A stretch of 9,125 bases of DNA from Dehalococcoidia bacterium (GTDB lineage Bacteria; Chloroflexota; Dehalococcoidia; Lucifugimonadales; Lucifugimonadaceae). The position numbers were made by a program, and so were the translations under genes. The notes beneath the pieces were generated by a model. The model was not told the origin of the DNA. It did no database searches and saw only the letters and a list, made by a program, of their open reading frames with translations. Location: assembly GCA_028278465.1 (NCBI GenBank), contig JANQEF010000150.1, positions 1-9,125 of the forward strand, read 5' to 3'. Shown piece by piece: positions 1 through 5,692 of the stretch (position 1 is its first letter; every line of letters begins with the position of its first letter).

Positions 1-1
1 G

Positions 2-877
2 ATCGTCGAACGTGGCATCGCGGCGGGGATCGGCGCCCCCGTGATACTGGTTGTTGGCGAGGTGTCGTCGCTGAGAGAGAGGCTGGCGTGGTTCGATGCG
101 AGGCCGCTCTTCGGGAAGCGAGTGCTGATCACCCGGGCGCGCTCACAGGCGAGCCGGCTTGCCGAGAAGCTGGAGGCGCACGGTGCGGACACGGTGCAAG
201 TGCCGGCGATCGAAGTGGTTCCGGTCGAGGACACGACCGAGCTCGACCAGGCCGTGAGGGCGTTGGATAGCTACGACTGGGTGACGTTCACGTCTGCGAA
301 CGGCGTGCATGGACTGTGGAACAGGATCGCTGCGGAGGGACTGGACACGCGGTCGTTCGGCAAGACTAAGATTGCGGCAGTCGGCCCCGCAACGGCCCGC
401 GCGCTGGAGTCTGTCGGCCTCACACCGGACCTCGTGCCCGACCGCTTCGATGCCGACGCTCTGCTCAGCGAGTTCAGAGCGCTGGACCATCCGCCGCGTA
501 ATGTGCTCTTTCCACGGTCAGAGATCGGCCGGGAAGCGCTGGTCGACGGCCTCAGAGAGCTGGGAGCAGCGGTGAATCCGGTCACTGCATACAGAACTGT
601 AATCGCCGACTCATCAGCCGAAGAGGCGCGCTCGGCGTACGCTGAGGGAATAGACATCACCACGTTCACCAGCTCATCGTCCGTGGAGAATCTCGTGAAG
701 CTGCTGGATGGAGACGTTTCCCGGATCAACGGCTCGTCAGCCGCCTGCATAGGCCCGATCACGGCGGAAGCTGCGCAGAACCACGGAATCGAAGTCAACA
801 TCATGGCGAACGAGCAGACGATAGACGGATTGGTCGACGCAATCATCGAGTCCGTGACGTCGGAGACGCGGCAATGA
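2..877 (+). CDS. hemD: CobA-HemD fusion, C-terminal part: end of uroporphyrinogen-III C-methyltransferase plus complete uroporphyrinogen-III synthase domain
   Basis: The reading frame is open from base 2 and enters from the left edge, so the GTG at 41 is probably an internal valine, not a start. The first ~33 residues (ending GEVSSLRERLAWF) look like the C-terminal end of a CobA/SUMT methyltransferase. The HemD domain begins at RPLFGKRVLITRAR (about base 100) and runs to the stop. HemD cyclises hydroxymethylbilane to uroporphyrinogen III, and the CobA part methylates that product towards sirohaem and corrinoids. HemD family blocks seen are TFTSANGV, LFPRSEIGREAL, a following AYRTV, TFTSSSSVENL and ACIGPITAEAA, with a late TIDGLVDAI. 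The stop overlaps the hemB start as ATGA, so the two are translationally coupled in one operon. CobA-HemD fusions are known in Firmicutes, Actinobacteria and Chloroflexota. The HemD assignment is firm. The fusion is inferred from the continuous frame and the short methyltransferase tail. Confidence 0.92.
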   Translation: MVERGIAAGIGAPVILVVGEVSSLRERLAWFDARPLFGKRVLITRARSQASRLAEKLEAHGADTVQVPAIEVVPVEDTTELDQAVRALDSYDWVTFTSANGVHGLWNRIAAEGLDTRSFGKTKIAAVGPATARALESVGLTPDLVPDRFDADALLSEFRALDHPPRNVLFPRSEIGREALVDGLRELGAAVNPVTAYRTVIADSSAEEARSAYAEGIDITTFTSSSSVENLVKLLDGDVSRINGSSAACIGPITAEAAQNHGIEVNIMANEQTIDGLVDAIIESVTSETRQ

Positions 878-1866
878 GCAGCGAGCCAGACTTCACGCGC
901 CTCCGCTACCTCAGGGAGACCGAGGAGGACAGGCGCGAAAATGCCGAGACCACTCTCAGCGTCTCGGAACTGATCTATCCGATATTTGTGACCCTCGGTA
1001 GCGGCATCAGCCGACCGATCGACGCCATGCCCGGCCAGTTCCAGATGTCGGTTGACGTTGCGGTTGAGAAGCTCGGTGCTGTCCACGATGCCGGCGTCGA
1101 TAAGGTGCTGCTGTTCGGGTTGCCGCAGTACAAGGATTCGACCGGCAGCTCCGCGCAGGACGCAGACGAGGCGGTGCAGTCGGCGGTCCGCGAGATAAAG
1201 CGAACCCTTCACACAATGACCGTGATCACTGACGTCTGCCTGTGTGAATACACCGATCACGGACACTGCGGAATTGTCACGGCGGAGGGCCATGTGGACA
1301 ACGACGCCACGCTCCCGTTGCTGGCCGCAGCTGCCGTATCCCACGCCGAAGCCGGAGCGGACATCGTGGCCCCGTCGGCAATGATGGACGGACAGGTCGC
1401 CGCTATCCGAGCCGGCCTCAGCCATGGCGGATTCAGCGACACCCGGATCATGGGCTACTCGGCCAAGTACGCGTCGAGTTTCTACGGGCCGTTTCGCGAA
1501 GCAGCGGGCTCTGCGCCACAGTTCGGTGACCGGCGAAGCTACCAGATGGCGTCGACGCAGTCGGACGAAGCGATGAGGGAGATCGAGGCGGATATAGCCG
1601 AAGGCGCCGACTTCATCATGGTTAAGCCGGCGCTTGCGTATCTCGACGTCATCCGCAGGGCGTCAGAAACCTTTCCGGAGCCGCCCCTGGCCGCTTACAA
1701 CGTGAGCGGCGAGTACTCGGCGATAAAGGCGGCAGCGGCAAACGGCTGGCTCGATGAGGAATCGGCGGCGATGGAGGCTCTCATGGCAATCAAGAGGGCC
1801 GGCGCCGACCTGATCATCAGCTATTTCGCGCCAGACGCAGCGCGATGGCTGGCTCAGCACAGCTAA
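874..1866 (+). CDS. hemB: Delta-aminolevulinic acid dehydratase (porphobilinogen synthase), zinc type
   Basis: HemB condenses two 5-aminolevulinate molecules to porphobilinogen in the cytoplasm, the first common step of tetrapyrrole synthesis. The 330-residue length is normal. Both Schiff-base lysines are present: K198 in YSAKYASSFYGPFR and K251 in IMVKPALAYLD. The metal site is DVCLCEYTDHGHCG with C122, C124 and C132, which marks the zinc-dependent class and not the aspartate-rich magnesium class. The N-terminal RLRYLRE and the C-terminal YNVSGEYSAIKAA blocks are typical. The ATG at 874 is supported by GGAG at 862-865, 8 bases upstream, and by the ATGA overlap with hemD. No intact gene for a later haem step follows, so the haem cluster ends here. 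The call is very secure. Confidence 0.98.
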   Translation: MSSEPDFTRLRYLRETEEDRRENAETTLSVSELIYPIFVTLGSGISRPIDAMPGQFQMSVDVAVEKLGAVHDAGVDKVLLFGLPQYKDSTGSSAQDADEAVQSAVREIKRTLHTMTVITDVCLCEYTDHGHCGIVTAEGHVDNDATLPLLAAAAVSHAEAGADIVAPSAMMDGQVAAIRAGLSHGGFSDTRIMGYSAKYASSFYGPFREAAGSAPQFGDRRSYQMASTQSDEAMREIEADIAEGADFIMVKPALAYLDVIRRASETFPEPPLAAYNVSGEYSAIKAAAANGWLDEESAAMEALMAIKRAGADLIISYFAPDAARWLAQHS

Positions 1867-1892
1867 AATAGCTGCCTCGTACCGCAACACTT

Positions 1893-1910
1893 CTGCTGTT
1901 AAGCCAGCAG
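1893..1910 (+). terminator. Weak terminator-like hairpin after hemB
   Basis: CTGCTG (1893-1898) and CAGCAG (1905-1910) form a 6-bp stem with a 6-base loop, followed by CTTTCT. The stem is short and the T tract is interrupted, so this may be only a partial terminator between the haem operon and the channel genes. Confidence 0.3.
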
Positions 1911-1932
1911 CTTTCTCCGCGTGATGTTCTCC

Positions 1933-1962
1933 CTTCCGGCTGCTCGGACCGGAAGACGGTCC
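1933..1962 (+). promoter_or_regulatory. Leader with two mutually exclusive hairpins ahead of the first aquaporin gene
   Basis: CTTCCGG (1933-1939) can pair with CCGGAAG (1949-1955), or GGACC (1946-1950) can pair with GGTCC (1958-1962). The two pairings share bases 1946-1955, so only one can form at a time. Neither is followed by a T run. The ribosome binding site AGGAAGGA (1978-1985) lies just downstream. This may be structured leader RNA or chance. No promoter could be assigned in the 125-base gap. Confidence 0.25.
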
Positions 1963-1991
1963 ACCGCGGCACAAATCAGGAAGGAAACGCA

Positions 1992-2738
1992 ATGAGGGAT
2001 CTGACACACCGGGACAACCTGCGTAGTTCCCTCGCCGAGCTCCTGGCTACATTCTTCTTTGTGTTCGTGGGCGTCGGGGCGATAGGGGCGTTCAATAGCC
2101 TCGGGGCCATCAGTGGGCCGCAGATCCTGCTGATCGGAGTCGCGCACGGGCTCGCAATCACTGTCGGCATCGTGGTCGTGGGGCGCGTCTCAGGCGCACA
2201 TATCAATCCGGCGGTCACCGTTGCTGTCTTGCTCGCGGGCAGGATTGGTCTGATCAAGTCGATGATGTACATCGTCGCCCAGCTGGGCGGCGCGGCGCTC
2301 GCGATGGTGGCGCTCGACGGAGCGGCGTATCAGTCCGACGGCCTCGGCGTCCACTCCATCGCGGGAAACCTCTCGACCAGCAACGCCTTCGTCATCGAGG
2401 TCGTTTTGACCTTCTTCCTCGTCTTCACGATCTTTGCGACCGCGCTTGAAAAGCGAGCGAACGCTCTGCTGGCGCCGCTGGCCATCGGGACCGTTGTTGC
2501 GCTCGGCCATTTCATGGCAGTTCCGCTCACAGGCGCATCAATGAACCCTGCGCGCAGCTTCGGGCCGGCGCTCGTGCACGGCACCTGGGACAACCAATGG
2601 CTGTACTGGATAGCGCCGATGGTGGGAGCGTTGCTAGCCGCAGTCGTCTATATCGCCATCTTCGGGACCGCCGCAGACCGCAGCCGCGCCGGCGCAATCT
2701 CGCTCTCCGAATCAGAGGTACAGAAAGACGTCGACTGA
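1992..2738 (+). CDS. MIP-family aquaporin with an unusual His/His/Ala/Arg selectivity filter
   Basis: This is an inner-membrane channel of the major intrinsic protein family, 248 residues, close to the usual length for a water-type aquaporin. Both half-helix motifs are present: NPA at 72-74 (SGAHINPAVT) and NPA at 185-187 (GASMNPARSFGPAL). Hydrophobic segments fit six membrane helices, and the last ~25 residues are a polar tail (ALSESEVQKD-like). Hand alignment of the aromatic/arginine filter to E. coli AqpZ gives H52 (AqpZ F43), H173 (AqpZ H174), A182 (AqpZ T183) and R188 (AqpZ R189). The H2 histidine and small loop-E residue recall plant tonoplast channels more than AqpZ. The ATG has a strong ribosome site (AGGAAGGA, 1978-1985). 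A second MIP gene and arsC follow on the same strand. Substrate is not certain: water, and possibly ammonia, peroxide or other small neutral solutes. Confidence 0.93.
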   Translation: MRDLTHRDNLRSSLAELLATFFFVFVGVGAIGAFNSLGAISGPQILLIGVAHGLAITVGIVVVGRVSGAHINPAVTVAVLLAGRIGLIKSMMYIVAQLGGAALAMVALDGAAYQSDGLGVHSIAGNLSTSNAFVIEVVLTFFLVFTIFATALEKRANALLAPLAIGTVVALGHFMAVPLTGASMNPARSFGPALVHGTWDNQWLYWIAPMVGALLAAVVYIAIFGTAADRSRAGAISLSESEVQKDVD

Positions 2739-2740
2739 AA

Positions 2741-2757
2741 GTTAACGGGGCGTTAAC
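2741..2757. promoter_or_regulatory. Perfect inverted repeat, operator-like
   Basis: GTTAACG (2741-2747), a GGG spacer, then CGTTAAC (2751-2757). The arms match perfectly over 7 bp, starting 2 bases after the stop of the first aquaporin gene. It has no T tract and a 3-base centre, so it fits a binding site for a dimeric regulator better than a terminator. It could control the downstream aquaporin-arsC pair. The regulator is not in the window. Confidence 0.45.
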
Positions 2758-2783
2758 TGCGCTGACGTAGTCTCGTTGCCCGC

Positions 2784-2798
2784 GCCTCGAATCGAGGC
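2784..2798. repeat. Second perfect inverted repeat overlapping a candidate ribosome binding site
   Basis: GCCTCGA (2784-2790), a central A, then TCGAGGC (2792-2798). As RNA the outer 5-6 bp could pair around a 3-5 base loop. The right arm contains GAGG (2794-2797), the best ribosome binding site for a TTG start at 2806, so pairing would mask it. If the gene starts at TTG 2776 instead, the repeat is inside the coding sequence. Confidence 0.35.
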
Positions 2799-2805
2799 AG
2801 CAATC

Positions 2806-3690
2806 TTGATCGCGTCCGCTCGGATCCGTACTGAATTGACCGATACTCCTCTCGTTAGGGCATGCACCGCCGAGGTCACCGGCACGTTTCTACTCGTGCT
2901 GTTCGGCACCGGTTCAGTAGCCGCTGCCACATTCACCGGAGCGCAGGTCGGGTTGTGGCAGGTTGCCGCCGTCTGGGGCTTCGGCGTGACGATCGCTATT
3001 TACGTCACCGCATCGGTCTCCGGCGCGCATCTCAACCCTGCCGTCTCGTTTGCCTTCGCCATCCTCAGACGCTCCGAGTTCACACCGCAACGGATGCTCG
3101 CTTACTGGGGCAGCCAGCTGGTCGGCGGGATCCTGGCCGGACTGGTCGTTCTACTGATCTTCAACCCCTTCATCTCGAACTTCGAGGACGAGGTAGGGAT
3201 TGAGCGTGGAGAGCCTGGAAGCGAGCGTTCGGCGATGGCGTTCGGCGAGTACTTCCCGAATCCGGACCTGTTCGGCACCGGCGAGGAAGCGGAAGAGTTG
3301 GTCTCGCACTGGCACGCGTTCGCAGTCGAGGCGTTCGGCACCGCAGTGCTGGCGCTGGTGATCTTCGCCGTGATCGACCGGCGAAACGTGTCGCTGCCGT
3401 CGAAGGGAATGGCGCCGTTCTTCATAGGCTTCACGGTGGCGGTGCTGATCAGCCTGTTTGCGCCGATCACGCAGGCCGGATGGAACCCGGCACGAGACTT
3501 TGGCCCGCGGCTGGTCGCCCTGGCAGCGGGTTGGAGCGAAATAGCAGTGCCGGGTCCAAGGTCAGGCTTCTGGGTCTACATACTCGGGCCTCTCGTTGGC
3601 GCGCCGATCGGAGCGGCGGTCTGGGACTACGTCGTGCGGCCCGGCCTGAAGGATGTGAAGGAAGAGAAGGCAGATGTCGAGGTCGCCTGA
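2806..3690 (+). CDS. MIP-family aquaglyceroporin-like channel, NIP-like filter, paired with arsC
   Basis: This is a second inner-membrane MIP channel, closer to GlpF/NIP-type proteins than the first. With the longest start (TTG 2776) it is 304 residues; numbering here uses that start. NPA motifs lie at 87-89 (SGAHLNPAVSFA) and 237-239 (AGWNPARDFGPRL). The NPARDFGP form is typical of glycerol-facilitator-like members. An acidic insert (about 134-178) lies between the two halves. The filter aligned to E. coli GlpF reads W67, I225, A234 and R240, against W/G/F/R in GlpF, and resembles W/V/A/R of plant nodulin-26-like channels. There is no in-frame ATG or GTG near the beginning. TTG 2806 is chosen because GAGG (2794-2797) sits 8 bases upstream; TTG 2776 and TTG 2836 remain possible. 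The 3' end overlaps arsC by 17 bases, so co-translation is likely. A role in arsenite passage is inferred from that neighbour. Confidence 0.88.
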   Translation: MIASARIRTELTDTPLVRACTAEVTGTFLLVLFGTGSVAAATFTGAQVGLWQVAAVWGFGVTIAIYVTASVSGAHLNPAVSFAFAILRRSEFTPQRMLAYWGSQLVGGILAGLVVLLIFNPFISNFEDEVGIERGEPGSERSAMAFGEYFPNPDLFGTGEEAEELVSHWHAFAVEAFGTAVLALVIFAVIDRRNVSLPSKGMAPFFIGFTVAVLISLFAPITQAGWNPARDFGPRLVALAAGWSEIAVPGPRSGFWVYILGPLVGAPIGAAVWDYVVRPGLKDVKEEKADVEVA

Positions 3691-4105
3691 TGTCCTGTTC
3701 GTGTGTGTCCACAACGCCGGGCGCAGCCAGATAGCGAAGGCGCTGTTCAACCAGAAGGCCGCCGACGCGGGGCTGGACCTGATCGCCGACTCGGCCGGCA
3801 CTGTCCCCTCGGACAACGTCCATCCCGAAGTTCTGACCGTGATGGGCGAGCTCGACATCGATCTCTCAGGTGAGCGTGGGAAGCTGCTCACTGACGAGAT
3901 GATCGAGCATCAGCCGAAGATGATCACTATGGGTTGCCAGGTCGATGCCGAGGCGTGTCCGTCGCTGGTGCTGGACGAGGTGGTGGACTGGGGTTTGCCG
4001 GACCCGAAGGGACGGCCGTTGGACGCCGTCCGGAAGATCCGGGACGAGATAGCGAGGCGGGTGGACGAATTGATTACAGAGCTGCAAGCCGCTCGTGGCG
4101 ACTAG
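3674..4105 (+). CDS. arsC: Arsenate reductase, thioredoxin-coupled low-molecular-weight phosphatase type
   Basis: ArsC reduces arsenate to arsenite in the cytoplasm with electrons from thioredoxin. The 143-residue protein has the phosphate-binding loop CVHNAGRS (C11 to R17), the downstream cysteine pair C88 and C95 separated by six residues as in the Staphylococcus aureus enzyme, and the general-acid aspartate D110 in LPDPKG. All three redox cysteines are present, so this is an arsenate reductase and not a plain tyrosine phosphatase. The start is ATG 3674, with purine-rich GAAGG-type sequence just upstream, inside the end of the aquaporin gene. No ArsR, ArsB or Acr3 gene lies in the window, so the overlapping aquaporin is the only visible route for arsenite exit. 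Its stop shares CTAG with the stop of the convergent sodX gene. Confidence 0.95.
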   Translation: MSRSPDVLFVCVHNAGRSQIAKALFNQKAADAGLDLIADSAGTVPSDNVHPEVLTVMGELDIDLSGERGKLLTDEMIEHQPKMITMGCQVDAEACPSLVLDEVVDWGLPDPKGRPLDAVRKIRDEIARRVDELITELQAARGD

Positions 4106-4542
4106 CGGATTCTTCGGACAACGCGGCCCCTGAAAGAGCCTATCGGCACGGCGCCGAACTTACGGCTGTCGGTCGATGCGTCCCGGTTGTCGCCGAGAAG
4201 CACGTATTCGTTGGTACACGGCCACCACTCGTGCGTTCCTGAGAATCCATCGGCCGACCCGGCGATGTGCGGCTCCGGTACAGCACCACCGTTCACCTCT
4301 AACCGGCCATCGCGCAGAGCCACCTCTTCATCGGGCAGGCCAACCACACGCTTCACCAGCCACCTGCCCGGCTGCGACGGATCTTCGAACCGCACAACGT
4401 CAAACCGCTCCGGCTTTCTTGGCCAGTTGAACGCCCGACGGTTCACGACGACCCATGAACCGTCCGGAAACGTCGGCTCCATGCTCGGCCCGTTCACCCG
4501 AACCAGCTTCGCGGTCAATATGTCCAGGATTCTGCCGATCAT
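4102..4542 (-). CDS. sodX: S26-family signal-peptidase-like protease, probable nickel superoxide dismutase maturase
   Basis: This is a LepB/S26-fold serine protease with a Ser/Lys dyad. The nucleophile box is VNGPSMEPTFPDG, the lysine box is RWLVKRVVGLP, and the C-terminal box is GDNRD followed by STDSRKFGAVP. It is divergent from the nickel superoxide dismutase gene, which is the known context of SodX, the protease that removes the SodN propeptide to free the nickel-binding histidine. ATG 4542 is chosen. It gives a 146-residue protein with a short lead-in (MIGRILDILTAKLVR) and leaves 147 bases for both promoters. The frame stays open to TTG 4665 (187 residues), but that start has no ribosome site and would leave 24 bases to sodN. 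No convincing membrane anchor precedes the serine box, unlike LepB. A general signal peptidase role is the alternative. Confidence 0.87.
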   Translation of the reverse strand: MIGRILDILTAKLVRVNGPSMEPTFPDGSWVVVNRRAFNWPRKPERFDVVRFEDPSQPGRWLVKRVVGLPDEEVALRDGRLEVNGGAVPEPHIAGSADGFSGTHEWWPCTNEYVLLGDNRDASTDSRKFGAVPIGSFRGRVVRRIR

Positions 4543-4689
4543 GCCCGGCCTGCACTCGAAACGCGGGATATTCGTGATAGATTTACCGGGCTCAAGGGAG
4601 ACCACCCGGCTCCAAACACTGCGGCCCTTGACCTCCATCTTCTCAGAGGCGATGGCCTTCACCAAACACTACGAAACAAGGAGTCCTGA
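4543..4689. promoter_or_regulatory. Divergent sodX/sodN control region
   Basis: The spacer between the preferred sodX start and sodN must carry both promoters. On the + strand TTGACC (4628-4633) matches a -35 box in 5 of 6 positions, but the best-spaced -10 (GATGGC, 4651-4656) is poor. The sodN ribosome site AAGGAG (4678-4683) lies 6 bases before ATG 4690. The 9-bp repeat listed separately flanks the -35 candidate. The sodX reading frame remains open across most of this stretch, so part of it could be coding if an upstream start is used. Confidence 0.45.
4612..4670. repeat. Exact 9-bp direct repeat in the sodN upstream region
   Basis: CCAAACACT occurs at 4612-4620 and again at 4662-4670, start to start 50 bases, close to five helical turns. 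One copy precedes the candidate -35 box and the other sits just before the sodN ribosome site. This is a possible regulator half-site pair, but two copies of nine bases could also be chance. Confidence 0.4.
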
Positions 4690-5118
4690 ATGATCCTGGA
4701 CATCAAGAGGCTGGCCGACCGTCTTCTGCCCGTTGGAACTGCCGAGGCTCATTGCGACATTCCGTGCGGTATCTACGACCCCAGGGACGCGATCCAGGCT
4801 GCCCAGACCGTGATCCGCATGACTGAGTTGATCGGCGAGCTCGGGACCCCTTCTTCGGTCGAGGACCACAACTCGTTCGCCCGCTACGTGCTGGTCAAGG
4901 AAGAGCACGCCAAGAAGGCGAAGGACGACATCCTGGTTATCTGGACCGACTACTTCAAGCCCGAGCACTCGGCGAAGTGGCCGGACCTGCACGAGAAGGT
5001 CTGGAACGCCTGCAAGCTCGGGAGCTACGTGAAGCAGCATGTCGACATGGCGAAAGCCCAGGAGTTCAAGGCTGCGCTCGAAGAGATCGGTGAGATCTTC
5101 GCAGAGTCGAAGAAGTAG
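4690..5118 (+). CDS. sodN: Nickel superoxide dismutase precursor
   Basis: NiSOD disproportionates superoxide to oxygen and hydrogen peroxide. The nickel hook HCDIPCGIYDP begins at H21. After processing, His1, Cys2 and Cys6 ligate nickel, and Asp3 and Tyr9 of the hook are also present. The 20-residue leader (MILDIKRLADRLLPVGTAEA) would be cut after AEA, leaving a mature chain of 122 residues. The Streptomyces leader is about 14 residues and its mature enzyme 117. The downstream block VIWTDYFKPEH matches the conserved core of the four-helix subunit, which assembles as a hexamer in characterised enzymes. The leader is not a hydrophobic secretion signal, so the enzyme should be cytoplasmic. The start has an excellent ribosome site (AAGGAG, 4678-4683). 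The maturase candidate sodX is divergent from it and a strong terminator follows. No nickel importer or nickel regulator gene is visible. Confidence 0.97.
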   Translation: MILDIKRLADRLLPVGTAEAHCDIPCGIYDPRDAIQAAQTVIRMTELIGELGTPSSVEDHNSFARYVLVKEEHAKKAKDDILVIWTDYFKPEHSAKWPDLHEKVWNACKLGSYVKQHVDMAKAQEFKAALEEIGEIFAESKK

Positions 5119-5144
5119 AGCCGCCGGCCACGATTCGTTGAAAG

Positions 5145-5176
5145 AGAAAGGCCCGGACCTGTGTCCGGGCCTTTCT
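5145..5176. terminator. Strong bidirectional rho-independent terminator between sodN and the cupin gene
   Basis: AGAAAGGCCCGGAC (5145-5158) pairs perfectly with 5163-5176 over 14 bp around a CTGT loop. The + strand copy ends in TTTCT. On the - strand the stem is followed by CTTTC, so it can end both sodN and the convergent cupin transcript. Confidence 0.93.
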
Positions 5177-5208
5177 AGTTGCCAGTGGTGCGGCCAGGGG
5201 CCGAGCAA

Positions 5209-5559
5209 CTACTGAGCGAAGAACTCGACGCTGTCGGTGATGTACTCCTCGCGGATCGGCGACCAGATATCGAGAGCCTGACATCCGTCCGAGGTCGCTT
5301 CGACAAGATGCTCGACGTCGCCGGGAATCACATAGTGATCTCCTGCCTCCAGGAGTTTCTTCTCGCCGCCGACGGTGAACCATGCGCCGCCCTGCAGGAC
5401 GCGCCCGCACTGCTCGTGCGGATGACTGTGCAACGGGACCACGGCATTGGGCTCGATGTCGATGATGCCCATCATGATCCGCTCGCCCCAGATCAACCGC
5501 GCCTCGACGCCTGGCACCAGCTTTCGCCGCTCAACCTCGTTCTCATCGTAGAAGTACAT
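5209..5559 (-). CDS. Small single-domain cupin protein
   Basis: The 116-residue protein is one conserved beta-barrel cupin domain. Motif 1 is PLHSHPHEQCGRVLQG, with likely metal ligands H44, H46 and E49 or Q50. Motif 2 is GDHYVIPGDVEHLVEA, with H84 as the fourth ligand. It has no signal peptide, membrane segment or extra DNA-binding domain. Such stand-alone cupins bind a divalent metal and may be small-molecule oxygenases, isomerases or sensors, and no specific reaction can be read here. ATG 5559 is supported by AAGGAG a few bases upstream on the - strand. It is separated from the transketolase-like gene by a terminator, so it is probably a single-gene unit. The leader contains a hexanucleotide repeat next to the ribosome site. 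Confidence 0.88.
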   Translation of the reverse strand: MYFYDENEVERRKLVPGVEARLIWGERIMMGIIDIEPNAVVPLHSHPHEQCGRVLQGGAWFTVGGEKKLLEAGDHYVIPGDVEHLVEATSDGCQALDIWSPIREEYITDSVEFFAQ

Positions 5560-5572
5560 CGGTCTCCTTCTC

Positions 5573-5601
5573 CCGGTGCCGGTGCCGGTGCCGGTGCCGG
5601 T
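5573..5601. repeat. Hexanucleotide tandem repeat in the cupin leader
   Basis: The unit CCGGTG (equivalently GGTGCC) is repeated about 4.8 times without mismatch over 29 bases. It is in non-coding sequence directly upstream of the cupin ribosome binding site on the - strand. Copy-number slippage there would change leader length but not the protein. Confidence 0.85.
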
Positions 5602-5635
5602 CTCAGAGCGTGGCGCAGCACTTTGTGCCGCCGTG

Positions 5636-5668
5636 AAGAAAAGAGGCGGCGCATAGCCGCGCCGCCTC
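5636..5668 (-). terminator. Rho-independent terminator of the transketolase-like gene
   Basis: GAGGCGGCGC (5643-5652) pairs perfectly with GCGCCGCCTC (5659-5668) around a 6-base loop. On the - strand the stem is followed by TTTTCTT. It lies 25 bases after the transketolase-like stop and points away from the gene. Confidence 0.92.
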
Positions 5669-5692
5669 AGATCAATGTCAGCTCATCGCAGG

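Noticed and set aside
271..1425. Long open frame on the - strand over hemD and hemB (384 codons)
   Set aside because: It is antisense to two firmly identified genes, has no recognisable domain and is arginine/serine rich, as expected from GC-rich codon bias.
2862..3203. Open frame starting with an ATG inside the second channel gene
   Set aside because: It is out of frame with the NPA motifs and rich in Arg/His, typical of a shifted reading of GC-rich DNA. The channel frame itself has clear family signatures.
4567..4595. Possible - strand promoter for sodX (TTGAGC with AATATC 17 bases away)
   Set aside because: The -10 matches consensus at only 3 of 6 positions, so it is too weak to annotate.
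4543..4665. Extended N-terminus of sodX from TTG 4665, GTG 4662 or ATG 4638
   Set aside because: None has a well-placed ribosome site. The extra residues resemble no S26 feature, and the longest form leaves 24 bases for two promoters. It cannot be fully excluded.
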